From an uncultured Pelagibacteraceae bacterium (GTDB lineage Bacteria > Pseudomonadota > Alphaproteobacteria > Pelagibacterales > Pelagibacteraceae): 46,508 bases of DNA. Location of the stretch: positions 1 to 46,508 of the forward strand of contig CACKZF010000005.1 in the NCBI GenBank assembly GCA_902604565.1. Direction: 5' to 3'. This document shows, piece after piece, positions 8,078 through 16,687 of the stretch. Position 1 is the first letter of the stretch, and each line of letters opens with the position of its first letter. The notes beneath the pieces are model-generated. The model ran no database searches, was not told the origin of the DNA, and saw only the letters and a program-made list of their open reading frames with translations. The translations under genes and the position numbers were made by a program.

Positions 8078-9235
8078 ATGAAAATTATAAATGAACTTCA
8101 ATTAGCTAAAGAGCTAATTAGATTTCCAACTGTAACTCCAATAGATGCTGGAATAATGAAATTTTTGGAAAAAAAATTGAAAAAACTTGGCTTTAAAACT
8201 AAAATTCTAGAGTTCAAAGAAAAAGGAAATGCTCCAGTTAAAAATCTATATGCAAGATTAGGGAACAAAAGTCCTAATTTTTGTTATGCTGGACATCTTG
8301 ATGTTGTTCCTGCTGGAAATTTAAGAGATTGGACAGTAAATCCATTTAAACCATCAATCAAAGAAGGACATTTAATTGGAAGAGGTGCAAATGATATGAA
8401 AAGCTCAATAGCTGCATTTGTATCTGCTATAAGCGTTTTTGTTGAAAAAAATAGAGGATTTAATGGATCAATAAGTCTTTTAATCACTGGAGATGAGGAA
8501 GGTGTTGCAATTAATGGAACCAAGAAAGTTGTAGAATATTTAAAAAAGAAACGAGAGAAAATAGATTTTTGCTTAGTTGGAGAGCCAACTAATCCTAATA
8601 AACTAGGTGAAATGATTAAAATTGGTCGAAGAGGAAGTATGAACGGTCGATTAACAGTTATAGGAGTTCAAGGGCATGTAGCATATCCTCATAGAGCAAA
8701 TAACCCTTCGACTGCTCTAGTAAGAATACTTAAAGAACTAAAAGATTTACGATTTGACAAAGGTACGAAGGATTTTCAACCAACAAATCTTGAAATTACA
8801 AAAATTAATATTAATAATATTGCAGACAATGTAATTCCAGGTCTTGCATATGCTTCATTTAATATAAGATTTAATAATTTGCATACTTCAAATTCCATTA
8901 AAAAGAAAATTAATAAAATTGTAAAAAAAATGTGTAATAAAACTAAATCTAAATATAAAATTGATTACAGTGTTTCAGGTGAAGCTTTTCTTACAAAGCC
9001 TAATAGTACAACATTTATGATACAAAATGTTATTAAAAAAGTTACTAAAATAAAACCTAAACTTTCAACTACTGGAGGCACATCAGATGCAAGGTTCATT
9101 AGGAAAATAGCTCCTTGTTTAGAATTTGGCCTAGTAGGAAAAACTATGCATAAAGTTGATGAGGCTGTCTCACTTACTGATTTAAAAAAATTGAGTTTAA
9201 TATATTCAAAAGTTTTAAAAAATTATTTTAAGTGA
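8078..9235 (+). CDS. dapE: Succinyl-diaminopimelate desuccinylase
   Basis: DapE hydrolyses N-succinyl-L,L-diaminopimelate to L,L-diaminopimelate and succinate. This 385-residue M20 metallopeptidase shows AGHLDVVPAG (His73, Asp75), GRGANDMKSS (bridging Asp106), and GDEEG with Glu140/Glu141. A later metal ligand is the Glu of VGEPT, and the final His lies in KTMHKVDE near residue 358. The central dimerisation domain contains GVQGHVAYPH. Its TGA lies inside the GTG start of the next gene. Confidence 0.97.
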   Translation: MKIINELQLAKELIRFPTVTPIDAGIMKFLEKKLKKLGFKTKILEFKEKGNAPVKNLYARLGNKSPNFCYAGHLDVVPAGNLRDWTVNPFKPSIKEGHLIGRGANDMKSSIAAFVSAISVFVEKNRGFNGSISLLITGDEEGVAINGTKKVVEYLKKKREKIDFCLVGEPTNPNKLGEMIKIGRRGSMNGRLTVIGVQGHVAYPHRANNPSTALVRILKELKDLRFDKGTKDFQPTNLEITKININNIADNVIPGLAYASFNIRFNNLHTSNSIKKKINKIVKKMCNKTKSKYKIDYSVSGEAFLTKPNSTTFMIQNVIKKVTKIKPKLSTTGGTSDARFIRKIAPCLEFGLVGKTMHKVDEAVSLTDLKKLSLIYSKVLKNYFK

Positions 9236-10161
9236 AGACTGGTCTAATCACTTCAGATACTTATAAAAACCATAATACAGGAAATGGTCATCCAGAAAAA
9301 ATTGATAGGGTTACCGCAATAATTGATAATTTTAAAAAAGTAGATAATAAAAATCTTATATGGAAAAAACCCAACAAATTTGATGAATTTTTTTTAAATA
9401 AAACTCATTCATTAGACTATATTAATCATGTTAAACAATCTTTTCCAAAAAAAGGTTTAGTATTTTTAGATAGTGATACAATTGTTTCCCCTGGGAGTAA
9501 AGATGCTACCAAAGATGCAGTAGGTTCAATTATTACAGCAATAGATGGAGTACAAGATAAAGAATTTAAGAATGCTTTTTGTGCTGTAAGACCTCCGGGT
9601 CATCATGCAGAAAAAGATAAAGCAATGGGATTTTGTATTTATAATAATGTAGCCGTTGGTGCTAATTATCTAATTGAAAAGTATAAATACAAAAAAATTG
9701 CAATAATCGATTTTGATGTTCACCATGGTAATGGAACTCAAGATATTTTTTATGATAATGAAAAGGTATTGTATGTTTCTACTCACCAATACCCTTATTA
9801 CCCTGGCTCAGGTTCACATAAGGAAAATGGAAAATTTAATAATGTATTAAATATTCCACTAGAGGCTGGAATAACATCTGAAGTATATTTAAATGCATAT
9901 GAAAATGTTTTAAATAAAATAAAGCAGTTCAAGCCTGAATTTTTGTTATTTTCTGCAGGTTTTGATGCACATATTGACGATCCGTTAGCACAAATGAGAT
10001 TAAGTACAGAGGATTATTATACAATTACCAAAAGGACTTTGGAATATTCTAAATCTTTTTGCAATGGTAGGGTCGTTTCAATTCTTGAAGGTGGTTATGA
10101 TCTTAAAGCATTACAAAGTAGTACTCAAAGACATGTTGATGCGTTGATAGAATTTAATTGA
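9232..10161 (+). CDS. Histone deacetylase-like (class II/AcuC-type) amidohydrolase
   Basis: This 309-residue zinc amidohydrolase has the complete arginase-fold deacetylase active site. PPGHHA gives the His124/His125 pair, DFDVHHGNG gives zinc ligands Asp162 and His164, SAGFDAH gives Asp245, and EGGYDL gives transition-state Tyr289. The start is a GTG whose last two bases overlap the dapE TGA (GTGA), so coupling to dapE is likely. Family members act on acetylated lysines, polyamines or small amides; the substrate cannot be read from sequence. A SET-domain gene follows 31 bases later, making a deacetylase/methyltransferase pair. Confidence 0.92.
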   Translation: MKTGLITSDTYKNHNTGNGHPEKIDRVTAIIDNFKKVDNKNLIWKKPNKFDEFFLNKTHSLDYINHVKQSFPKKGLVFLDSDTIVSPGSKDATKDAVGSIITAIDGVQDKEFKNAFCAVRPPGHHAEKDKAMGFCIYNNVAVGANYLIEKYKYKKIAIIDFDVHHGNGTQDIFYDNEKVLYVSTHQYPYYPGSGSHKENGKFNNVLNIPLEAGITSEVYLNAYENVLNKIKQFKPEFLLFSAGFDAHIDDPLAQMRLSTEDYYTITKRTLEYSKSFCNGRVVSILEGGYDLKALQSSTQRHVDALIEFN

Positions 10162-10192
10162 TAATATTTTTTTAATCACTAAACACAAATAA

Positions 10193-10666
10193 ATGAAATT
10201 ATATAAGATTAAAAAGTCTGATATTGATAAAAAAGGTAAAGGACTTTACGCCACGAGAAATATAAGAGAAGGTGAAAAAATAATAGATTACATTGGAAAA
10301 TTAATTACCAAAAAACAAACAGAGAATTCTGATAAATACGATAATAGTAAACCAATATATTTATTTACAATAAATAAAAGATATGATCTCGATGGAGATT
10401 TCCAATGGAATACAGCTGGTCTAATAAATCACTCATGTGAAAATAATTGTGACTACGACGGTAAGGGGCTTAAAATTTGGGTTAAGGCTATAAAAGATAT
10501 TAAAAAAGGTGAGGAATTAACTTGTGACTATGGATTTGGTTACGACAAAGATTACAAACAATTTCCTTGTAAATGTAAGTCAAAAAATTGTTGCGGCTAT
10601 ATTGTGAGAGCAGAGTCAAGGTGGAGAATTAATAAAAAATTCTCAATGGGTAATAGGAAAAATTAA
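10193..10666 (+). CDS. SET-domain protein-lysine methyltransferase
   Basis: This compact 157-residue protein consists of a SET domain with a post-SET zinc motif. Visible motifs are GKGLYATRNI (S-adenosylmethionine binding, residues 15-24), INHSCENNC (NHSC at 79-82), ELTCDYGFGY with catalytic-position Tyr113, and CKCKSKNC near the C-terminus (Cys126, 128 and 133), the cysteine set that completes SET active sites. Such proteins methylate lysines; bacterial substrates are mostly unknown. It lies just after a deacetylase-like gene and its 3' end overlaps the convergent truA by four bases. Confidence 0.88.
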   Translation: MKLYKIKKSDIDKKGKGLYATRNIREGEKIIDYIGKLITKKQTENSDKYDNSKPIYLFTINKRYDLDGDFQWNTAGLINHSCENNCDYDGKGLKIWVKAIKDIKKGEELTCDYGFGYDKDYKQFPCKCKSKNCCGYIVRAESRWRINKKFSMGNRKN

Positions 10667-11403
10667 TACAAAACTTTTTTCAAAAATAATCCTTCTGCTG
10701 GTGCTGGCGGTGCGCATAAATTTCTATTTTTCGATTTCATTACACTTATAAATTTTTTTAATGTCCACTTTTTTTCACCAATATATTTTAAACAACCAAC
10801 CATTGATCTAACTTGTTGTTTTAAAAATGATTGAGATCTAAACTCTAATTCAAATTTGTTTTTTGTTTTTTTAATTTTAACTGATTTAATTGATCTTATG
10901 GGGCTCTTTGCATTACATCCAGATGCCCTAAAAGTTGAAAAATCATGAGTCCCAATTAACTTTTCTGCTGCTTTTTTCATTATATCTAATTCGAGATTTT
11001 TAATAACAAACCATCCTCGCTTATTTTGAAGGATCGGTTTACTTAATTGATTGAAAATAATATATTTATAAACTCTCTCTTTTGCAGAAAAACGTGCATG
11101 AAATTTCATATTTTTTCTTTTTATTTTTAAAATGGCTATTTCGTATTTATTTAAAAAATAATTAATTGATTTTAAAAATTTATTTAAATTTTGGATTTTT
11201 TCAGTGATATCAAAATGTGCAGATTGCTCAATTGCATGAACACCCGAATCTGTTCTTCCTGAGCCAATAAGTGTAATTTTTTCACTTAAAAGATTCGAAA
11301 TTTTTTTTTGAATTAATCCTTGTATAGATTTACCTTTTGTTTGTACTTGCCAGCCAATGAAAGAAGTTCCCACATATTCTATTAGAATTTGATATCTGAA
11401 CAT
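10663..11403 (-). CDS. truA: tRNA pseudouridine(38-40) synthase TruA
   Basis: TruA isomerises uridines 38-40 in the tRNA anticodon stem-loop. The 246-residue sequence has the signature GRTDSGVHA at 49-57 with catalytic Asp52, and the C-terminal region FLKQQVRSMVG. It is read after def and fmt in one direction with two bases between fmt and truA, so a formyl-methionine/tRNA-modification operon is likely. The convergent SET-domain gene overlaps its last codons. Confidence 0.97.
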   Translation of the reverse strand: MFRYQILIEYVGTSFIGWQVQTKGKSIQGLIQKKISNLLSEKITLIGSGRTDSGVHAIEQSAHFDITEKIQNLNKFLKSINYFLNKYEIAILKIKRKNMKFHARFSAKERVYKYIIFNQLSKPILQNKRGWFVIKNLELDIMKKAAEKLIGTHDFSTFRASGCNAKSPIRSIKSVKIKKTKNKFELEFRSQSFLKQQVRSMVGCLKYIGEKKWTLKKFISVMKSKNRNLCAPPAPAEGLFLKKVLY

Positions 11404-11405
11404 GT

Positions 11406-12326
11406 TTAATTCAAATCAGTGCCTTTAGTAATTTGGCTTCCACGCAGAAATTCCTTAGTTTTTTGAACTGTTTTACCTTGTCTTTGTATCTCAATGATCT
11501 TTATTGAATTTTTACCACAACCAATTTCAAAATTATCTGATAAGACATATCCTGATTTTCCACTTAAAATTGATTTTTCTGCTCTTATTATCTTGTATCT
11601 TTCTCCTTTAAATTCAAACCAACCTCCTGGATTAGGATATAGACCGTTAATTTTTCCTATTATTTTTAAATTACTATCCTCCCAATTTATTTTTCCTTCG
11701 TCTTTTTTAATTTTTTTTGCATATGTAGATTTACTATGATCTTGTTCTTTAAAATGTGCTTTGTTATCAAATATATCATCAATATTTTGTAGTATTTTTT
11801 CAGATGCTAAATTACTTAATCTTTGAGATAAATCCTCAGTATTTTCATTTTCTAAAATATTTATTGAATATTGATTACAGACGGGACCAGTATCTAAACC
11901 CTCATTAATTTTCATTATAGAAATACCTGTTGATGTTTCATTTTCCATAATTGCTCTTTGAATGGGAGCTGCACCTCGTAATTTTGGTAAAAGTGAATAA
12001 TGAATATTTATCCATCCATATTTTGGAATTTCTAAAATATCTTTTTTAAGAATCTGCCCGTAAGCAACAACGATACCTAAACTAATATTTTGTTTATGAA
12101 GAAAGTTTTTTTCTTCAGTATTATCTAATACAATTGGAGTTCTGACAGGAATATTTAATATTTCAGCCATTATATGAACGGGTGACTTATTTAATCTGTG
12201 TCCTCTATTTGATGATACAGGTGGTTGAGTATAAACGACCTCAATATCAAAACCATTTTGATACAATGATTTGAGTATTTGCCCAGAAATGGTGGGAGTA
12301 CCCATGAAAGCAATTTTTTTGCTCAT
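11406..12326 (-). CDS. fmt: Methionyl-tRNA formyltransferase
   Basis: Fmt formylates initiator Met-tRNA using 10-formyl-tetrahydrofolate. The protein is 306 residues, with an N-terminal Rossmann-type catalytic domain and a smaller C-terminal OB-like domain. Catalytic residues Asn107, His109 and Asp145 are visible in INIHYSLLPKLRGAAP and EGLDTGPV, as in E. coli N106, H108 and D144. Its start shares one base with the def stop (TAATG); def removes the formyl group that fmt adds, so the pairing is functional. Confidence 0.97.
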   Translation of the reverse strand: MSKKIAFMGTPTISGQILKSLYQNGFDIEVVYTQPPVSSNRGHRLNKSPVHIMAEILNIPVRTPIVLDNTEEKNFLHKQNISLGIVVAYGQILKKDILEIPKYGWINIHYSLLPKLRGAAPIQRAIMENETSTGISIMKINEGLDTGPVCNQYSINILENENTEDLSQRLSNLASEKILQNIDDIFDNKAHFKEQDHSKSTYAKKIKKDEGKINWEDSNLKIIGKINGLYPNPGGWFEFKGERYKIIRAEKSILSGKSGYVLSDNFEIGCGKNSIKIIEIQRQGKTVQKTKEFLRGSQITKGTDLN

Positions 12327-12847
12327 TAAATAATAATTCTATCAGGAGGATTTTTTCTTTTTGATAATTTTTTAACAATCATTGTTTTTTTCAATTTTGA
12401 TAAGTAGTCTATAAATAAAATTCCTTCAAGATGATCCATTTCGTGCTGTATACAAGTTGCAAGGAGCCCATCAGCTTTTAAAATTTTATTTTCTCCATTG
12501 TAATCTAAATATTCAACCTCACAATATTTAGGTCTATCAACTTCTGCAAAATAATCTGGGACGGATAAACATCCCTCCTCATATTTTGTTTTATCTTTAT
12601 CTTTGTTTTTAATTATTGGATTTACAAAATACATTGGATTTTTTTCCCCATTTTTTGAAATATCCATCACTATAATCCTTTTGGGGATGCCAATTTGAAT
12701 TGCTGCTAATCCAATACCATTAGCCGCATACATTGTTTCCAACATGTCATCCATTAACTTTCTTTCTTCATTACCCACTGATTGTACTGGTTTTGAGACT
12801 TGTCTTAAAATCTCATTGGGTTCAGTTATAATAGTTTTTATTGTCAT
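12326..12847 (-). CDS. def: Peptide deformylase
   Basis: Def removes the N-formyl group from nascent proteins. The 173-residue metalloprotease carries all three motifs: GIGLAAIQIG (Gln51), EEGCLSVPD (metal ligand Cys93) and QHEMDHLEG (His135, His139 and general base Glu136). Ile replaces the common Pro in GLAAPQ; this variation is widespread. It is followed by fmt with a one-base overlap and lies 16 bases after the large exported-protein gene. Confidence 0.98.
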   Translation of the reverse strand: MTIKTIITEPNEILRQVSKPVQSVGNEERKLMDDMLETMYAANGIGLAAIQIGIPKRIIVMDISKNGEKNPMYFVNPIIKNKDKDKTKYEEGCLSVPDYFAEVDRPKYCEVEYLDYNGENKILKADGLLATCIQHEMDHLEGILFIDYLSKLKKTMIVKKLSKRKNPPDRIII

Positions 12848-12863
12848 GATTGGTTGAAGTATT

Positions 12864-14600
12864 TTAAACTTTTAATGGAAGAATTTCCAACAATAGTTCG
12901 TTTCTCAAGCTAATTAATTTTGTTCTATTCATAATTTCAATTACAAAATTTAGTGACTCACTGTTTAATTCATTCAATTCTTTTTCACCAATAATCTCAA
13001 CTAATTTTAATAGTATCATGCCCGATTCCTTATTCTCAATCATTTTGTCAATTTCTGAATTTAATTCAGATTTGTATTGAGAAAGTTCATCAATTTGATC
13101 TATTTGAATTCCATCTGATCTCAATGATTGTAGTAATACAACATCTTTAAAGTTGAAAGAGTAATTTTTATCTTTTTTCATCTTTGATAACAAATTGTCA
13201 GTTAATTTTTGAGTTTTAGGTAAGCTTTGCTTATTCAAAAAATAATTTAATACTTTTGATTGATGAAAAACTTCATTATTAAACTTAATTTTATTTTTTC
13301 TTTTTTCTTCAGTAATTAAATTAGTTTGGTAGAAGTCAGAAAAATTTAAAGGAATATCTTTTTTATCCATTTTTTTTAACAACTTAGATAATTCATCGTC
13401 AAATGATTTTTTAAAATTTGAGTTTTCAAAGGAATTATTCAATTTTGACAATAATGAAAGTTTATTTTCAAGATTATCTGTTAGTAAAAACCTCTGATAC
13501 ATCAGAGCTCTTCCTTCATAATCTGGTAAGTTTTTTAATGCGTCTTCATAATTAATAAGGTCATCAATCTCAAATTGGAATTTTTTGTACAAATTCAATA
13601 GATCTTTTTCTTCAAAAATACCTTCACTGGTTGCTTTCTCTAGAAACTTAACCTGATCAATATCACTGAGATTAAAATCATTTAAATTTTTAAGTAAATT
13701 CGAGTTAGACAAATATTTCCAAATAAATTCATCAGACTCTACAGATGGATAGTATAAAAAATTTTTGTCTGTTTTATGAGATAGGTGAAAATAAAGAACA
13801 TTTTCATCAGACAATATAAAGTTATTATCCTCATATCCCATTAATACTTCAAACTTTTTAACAAAAAAGTCATTTAAAGAGTCTAGCTCAGAGTTAAGAT
13901 CAAACAGCAACTGAGCCTCATCCTTTTTATTCTGAGTTATTAAACAATAAATTTTAAAATATGTTAAATATTCATCAGTTATTAAACTCAAACTATCAAT
14001 AACAGAGCATGAATTTTCTATTTTGTTTAATGACAAGTAATAATCAGCTACGTGTTTAATGAGTCTTTCTTTATCTTTTATTGATGAATTTTTTTGAATA
14101 AATTCTTCAACTAAATCAAAATCTTTTTTTTTAATTAAATGGTCTAGCGTGAAATTTTCGAATTCGTTTAATGAAAAATTTTGATTTGGAATATAAGAGT
14201 TTGTTAACAATGCTACATCCATTAACCTCTCAGAAAAACTTGATAATTTTTTAGACTGTATTTTTTCTAGTAACTTTTTAATTTTTATTCCATCTGTTTT
14301 TGACCACATATCAAGGTTTAGATCATTATCATCAGGGTCAAATAGTCCAGCTAATAAAATATTAGAATTATCTAAATTTTGATCTACTACAATATTCTCA
14401 TCAGAAAGTTTTACTTTAACGCCTTCAAGCTGGTCTGTATTAATAGATGTATCTACATTATTGTTTGACTCAGTATTTTTAATTTCTTTTTTTTCTATTT
14501 CTGACCAAATCTCTTTAACTTCTTGAGCCTGAGCAGATAGAACAAACAAAAAAAAAGAGGCAGAAATTAAAATTTTACTTAATTGTTTTGAAATTTTCAT
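12864..14600 (-). CDS. Large exported helical protein of unknown function
   Basis: I chose the ATG that gives a 578-residue protein; a TTG six codons upstream is open but worse. The ATG gives a clean signal peptide, MKISKQLSKILISASFFLFV, followed by LSAQAQ with a likely cleavage after AQA. The mature protein is acidic, rich in Leu, Lys, Asn, Asp and Ser, and apparently almost all alpha-helical, with repeat-like helix pairs that could be degenerate TPR/solenoid units. No catalytic motif is recognised and no second membrane segment is seen, so it is probably periplasmic. Its 5' end overlaps the preceding 60-aa membrane-protein gene by 26 bases, suggesting coupled expression. Confidence 0.8.
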   Translation of the reverse strand: MKISKQLSKILISASFFLFVLSAQAQEVKEIWSEIEKKEIKNTESNNNVDTSINTDQLEGVKVKLSDENIVVDQNLDNSNILLAGLFDPDDNDLNLDMWSKTDGIKIKKLLEKIQSKKLSSFSERLMDVALLTNSYIPNQNFSLNEFENFTLDHLIKKKDFDLVEEFIQKNSSIKDKERLIKHVADYYLSLNKIENSCSVIDSLSLITDEYLTYFKIYCLITQNKKDEAQLLFDLNSELDSLNDFFVKKFEVLMGYEDNNFILSDENVLYFHLSHKTDKNFLYYPSVESDEFIWKYLSNSNLLKNLNDFNLSDIDQVKFLEKATSEGIFEEKDLLNLYKKFQFEIDDLINYEDALKNLPDYEGRALMYQRFLLTDNLENKLSLLSKLNNSFENSNFKKSFDDELSKLLKKMDKKDIPLNFSDFYQTNLITEEKRKNKIKFNNEVFHQSKVLNYFLNKQSLPKTQKLTDNLLSKMKKDKNYSFNFKDVVLLQSLRSDGIQIDQIDELSQYKSELNSEIDKMIENKESGMILLKLVEIIGEKELNELNSESLNFVIEIMNRTKLISLRNELLLEILPLKV

Positions 14601-14757
14601 TTGGTAAAATTTTTTCAATTTGTTTGTCTGGAGCGGGCAAATTAATCTGGTTAATCATAATAATGACAAATACAATTATGAAAATTGCTATTATAATTTT
14701 TAAAATTGTGCCTAAGCTAAAAATTTTGTCTTTACTTGTATTTTTTGTAAATTGCAT
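14575..14757 (-). CDS. 60-aa single-pass membrane protein
   Basis: Starting at the ATG for MQFTKNTSKDK gives a 60-residue protein. It has a basic N-terminus, one strong transmembrane helix made mostly of Ile, Phe and Val (about residues 16-35), and a short hydrophilic tail containing NLPAPDKQIEKILP. The frame stays open further upstream, but longer starts would run antisense into aroK and add nothing protein-like. Its 3' end overlaps the exported-protein gene by 26 bases in another frame. I do not recognise a family; a membrane partner or assembly factor for the exported protein is a guess from overlap alone. Confidence 0.65.
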   Translation of the reverse strand: MQFTKNTSKDKIFSLGTILKIIIAIFIIVFVIIMINQINLPAPDKQIEKILPNENFKTIK

Positions 14758-14812
14758 ATAATTTAATAATTTCAAAATAAGACATATTTGTGTTTTTTCA
14801 ATATAGAAACTC

Positions 14813-15325
14813 ATGAAATCAAATAAAAATATTGTATTAATTGGAATGATGGGATCTGGGAAATCATCAATAGGCAAAATTTTGTCAAAAAAATTAAACT
14901 TAACATTTATTGATATTGATCAAAAAATTGAAGAAACTGAGGATTCTAAAATATCAGAAATTTTTATTAAATATGGAGAGAAGTATTTTCGTAAAATTGA
15001 AGAAAAAATATCTTTAAAATTTCTTAGTTCAGAAAATTCTGTAATATCTTTAGGTGGTGGAGGTTTTATAAATGCCTCAATCAGAAAAATGTGTAAGAAA
15101 AATTGTTTATCTTTTTGGCTAGATTGGAAAAATGAAACAATAATAAAAAGGATATATAAGAGCAAGAAAAGACCATTAGCAATAAATCTTACTAAGGATC
15201 AAATTAACAATTTAATAAAAGAAAGATCAAAATTTTATAGCATGTCGAGTTACAGGATTAATTGTGATAAATTAGACAAAGTTGAAATTATAAATAAGAT
15301 AATGGATATTTATGAATACAAATAA
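14813..15325 (+). CDS. aroK: Shikimate kinase
   Basis: AroK phosphorylates shikimate to shikimate-3-phosphate in chorismate synthesis. The 170-residue NMP-kinase fold has the Walker A loop GMMGSGKSS (11-19), the shikimate-binding DIDQKIEE and FRKIEE segments, the GGGG loop (SLGGGGF) and the lid Arg in KKRPLAI. aroB starts 14 bases before its stop, in another frame. It diverges from the 60-aa membrane-protein gene across about 55 bases. Confidence 0.97.
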   Translation: MKSNKNIVLIGMMGSGKSSIGKILSKKLNLTFIDIDQKIEETEDSKISEIFIKYGEKYFRKIEEKISLKFLSSENSVISLGGGGFINASIRKMCKKNCLSFWLDWKNETIIKRIYKSKKRPLAINLTKDQINNLIKERSKFYSMSSYRINCDKLDKVEIINKIMDIYEYK

Positions 15326-16415
15326 AATTTCAATTAAAACAAACTCTAAGAACTACCCAATTCTAATTGGAAGAGATTTAATAAGTAAAATTGATAAAAT
15401 TTTAAAAGCTAATCATTTAAAATTTGATAAATGTTTAATAGTTACAGATAAAAATATTCCTCAAAAGTTTAAAAGAATTTTATACAAAAAGTTAAAAATA
15501 AATAAACTTTTTAAAATAGAAATAACGGCATCAGAAAAAAACAAAAATTACCGAACAATTGAAAAAATCCATACAGTTTTATTTGAAAACAGGTTTAATA
15601 GGGAGGACTGCGTTATTTCTTTTGGTGGAGGGATTATTGGAGATATAGTTGGTTTCGCATCTAGTACATTTAAAAGAGGCATGAAATATGTAAATATTCC
15701 AACAACTTTACTGTCTCAAGTAGACTCATCCATAGGGGGCAAAACAGGTGTAAATAATAAATTTGGAAAAAATTTGATTGGAAGTTTTTATCAACCTGAT
15801 TTAGTTGTTTCTGACATGAATATTTTAGCTTCTTTACCGGAAAGAGAAATTATTTGTGGATATGCTGAAATATTAAAAAGTAGTATTATAGACAATTTTA
15901 ATAATTTTCTCTATTTGGATAAAAATTTAAAAAAAATTTTAAAATTAAAATCACCTTTCATTGAAAGATCCATAATTAAAAGCTGTAATTTAAAAAAAAA
16001 AGTTGTAGAAAAAGATGAGAAAGAAAAGAACTACAGAAAGGTACTAAATTTAGGTCATACCTTTGCTCATTCTTATGAGTCTACTTTAGGCTTTTCTAAA
16101 AAATTAAATCATGGAGAAGCTGTAATTTTGGGTATTAAAAATGCGGTAGAATTTAGTTTTAATAGAAAAATTTTATCAAAACAAAAATTTAATATTATTA
16201 CAAATCATATTGAAAAAATTGAGATGAAACCAAAAATTGAAAGATTGTTTAAAAAAAAACATGTATCTAAAATTATGAATTACATGAGAAGCGATAAGAA
16301 AAATAATTCAAATAATATTAACCTCATTTTAATAAAAGATTTTGGAAAGATAATAGTTGACTTTCAAATTGCTCCTTCAGATTTAAAAAAATATATTTCT
16401 AGAAGTTTAAAGTAA
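15312..16415 (+). CDS. aroB: 3-dehydroquinate synthase
   Basis: AroB converts DAHP to 3-dehydroquinate using NAD+ and a divalent metal, the second step of the shikimate pathway. The 367-residue sequence shows the NAD-binding FGGGIIGDIVGF, the DSSIGGKTGVN loop, and metal-ligand regions GYAEILKSS, LGHTFAHSYE and NHGEAV. The overlap with aroK is the usual aroKB arrangement. Its 3' end overlaps the convergent BolA-like gene by nine bases. Confidence 0.97.
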   Translation: MNTNKISIKTNSKNYPILIGRDLISKIDKILKANHLKFDKCLIVTDKNIPQKFKRILYKKLKINKLFKIEITASEKNKNYRTIEKIHTVLFENRFNREDCVISFGGGIIGDIVGFASSTFKRGMKYVNIPTTLLSQVDSSIGGKTGVNNKFGKNLIGSFYQPDLVVSDMNILASLPEREIICGYAEILKSSIIDNFNNFLYLDKNLKKILKLKSPFIERSIIKSCNLKKKVVEKDEKEKNYRKVLNLGHTFAHSYESTLGFSKKLNHGEAVILGIKNAVEFSFNRKILSKQKFNIITNHIEKIEMKPKIERLFKKKHVSKIMNYMRSDKKNNSNNINLILIKDFGKIIVDFQIAPSDLKKYISRSLK

Positions 16416-16667
16416 TTTGATCTGCAATGAATGAATATAATTTTTTAATTCATTATCTAAAATTTTATAAATAAACCTTGTTGAGTATAGCTTACTTTTA
16501 TTCTTTAACTCATCAGACTCAATCGAGAGAACAATGTGAAATTTTCCATTTTCATTAGATTTGTGATTTTTGTGTAAAAATGACTTGTCCTCTATATAAA
16601 CTTTTGAAATACAATCCTGCGACAAAATTTTTTTTTCTAAAGTTTCAATTAGTTGATTAATATTCAT
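16407..16667 (-). CDS. BolA-family protein
   Basis: This 86-residue protein has the BolA/IbaG fold pattern: an N-terminal helix (NQLIETLEKKI), a strand-loop with HKNHKSNENGKFHIVLS, and a C-terminal helix-strand (STRFIYKILDNELKN then IHSLQIKL). The canonical HR pair before the last helix is TR here. BolA proteins bind monothiol glutaredoxins and [2Fe-2S] clusters, affecting iron-sulfur trafficking. It diverges from the J-domain gene with only 20 bases between start codons; a perfect TATAAT in that gap reads toward this gene. Confidence 0.85.
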   Translation of the reverse strand: MNINQLIETLEKKILSQDCISKVYIEDKSFLHKNHKSNENGKFHIVLSIESDELKNKSKLYSTRFIYKILDNELKNYIHSLQIKLL

Positions 16668-16687
16668 TTTATAAAGTATTATACATC

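Noticed and set aside
14758-14877. Longer start for the small membrane protein, giving 100 residues
   Set aside because: The extra 40 residues are antisense to the aroK P-loop region. The internal ATG gives a compact membrane protein.
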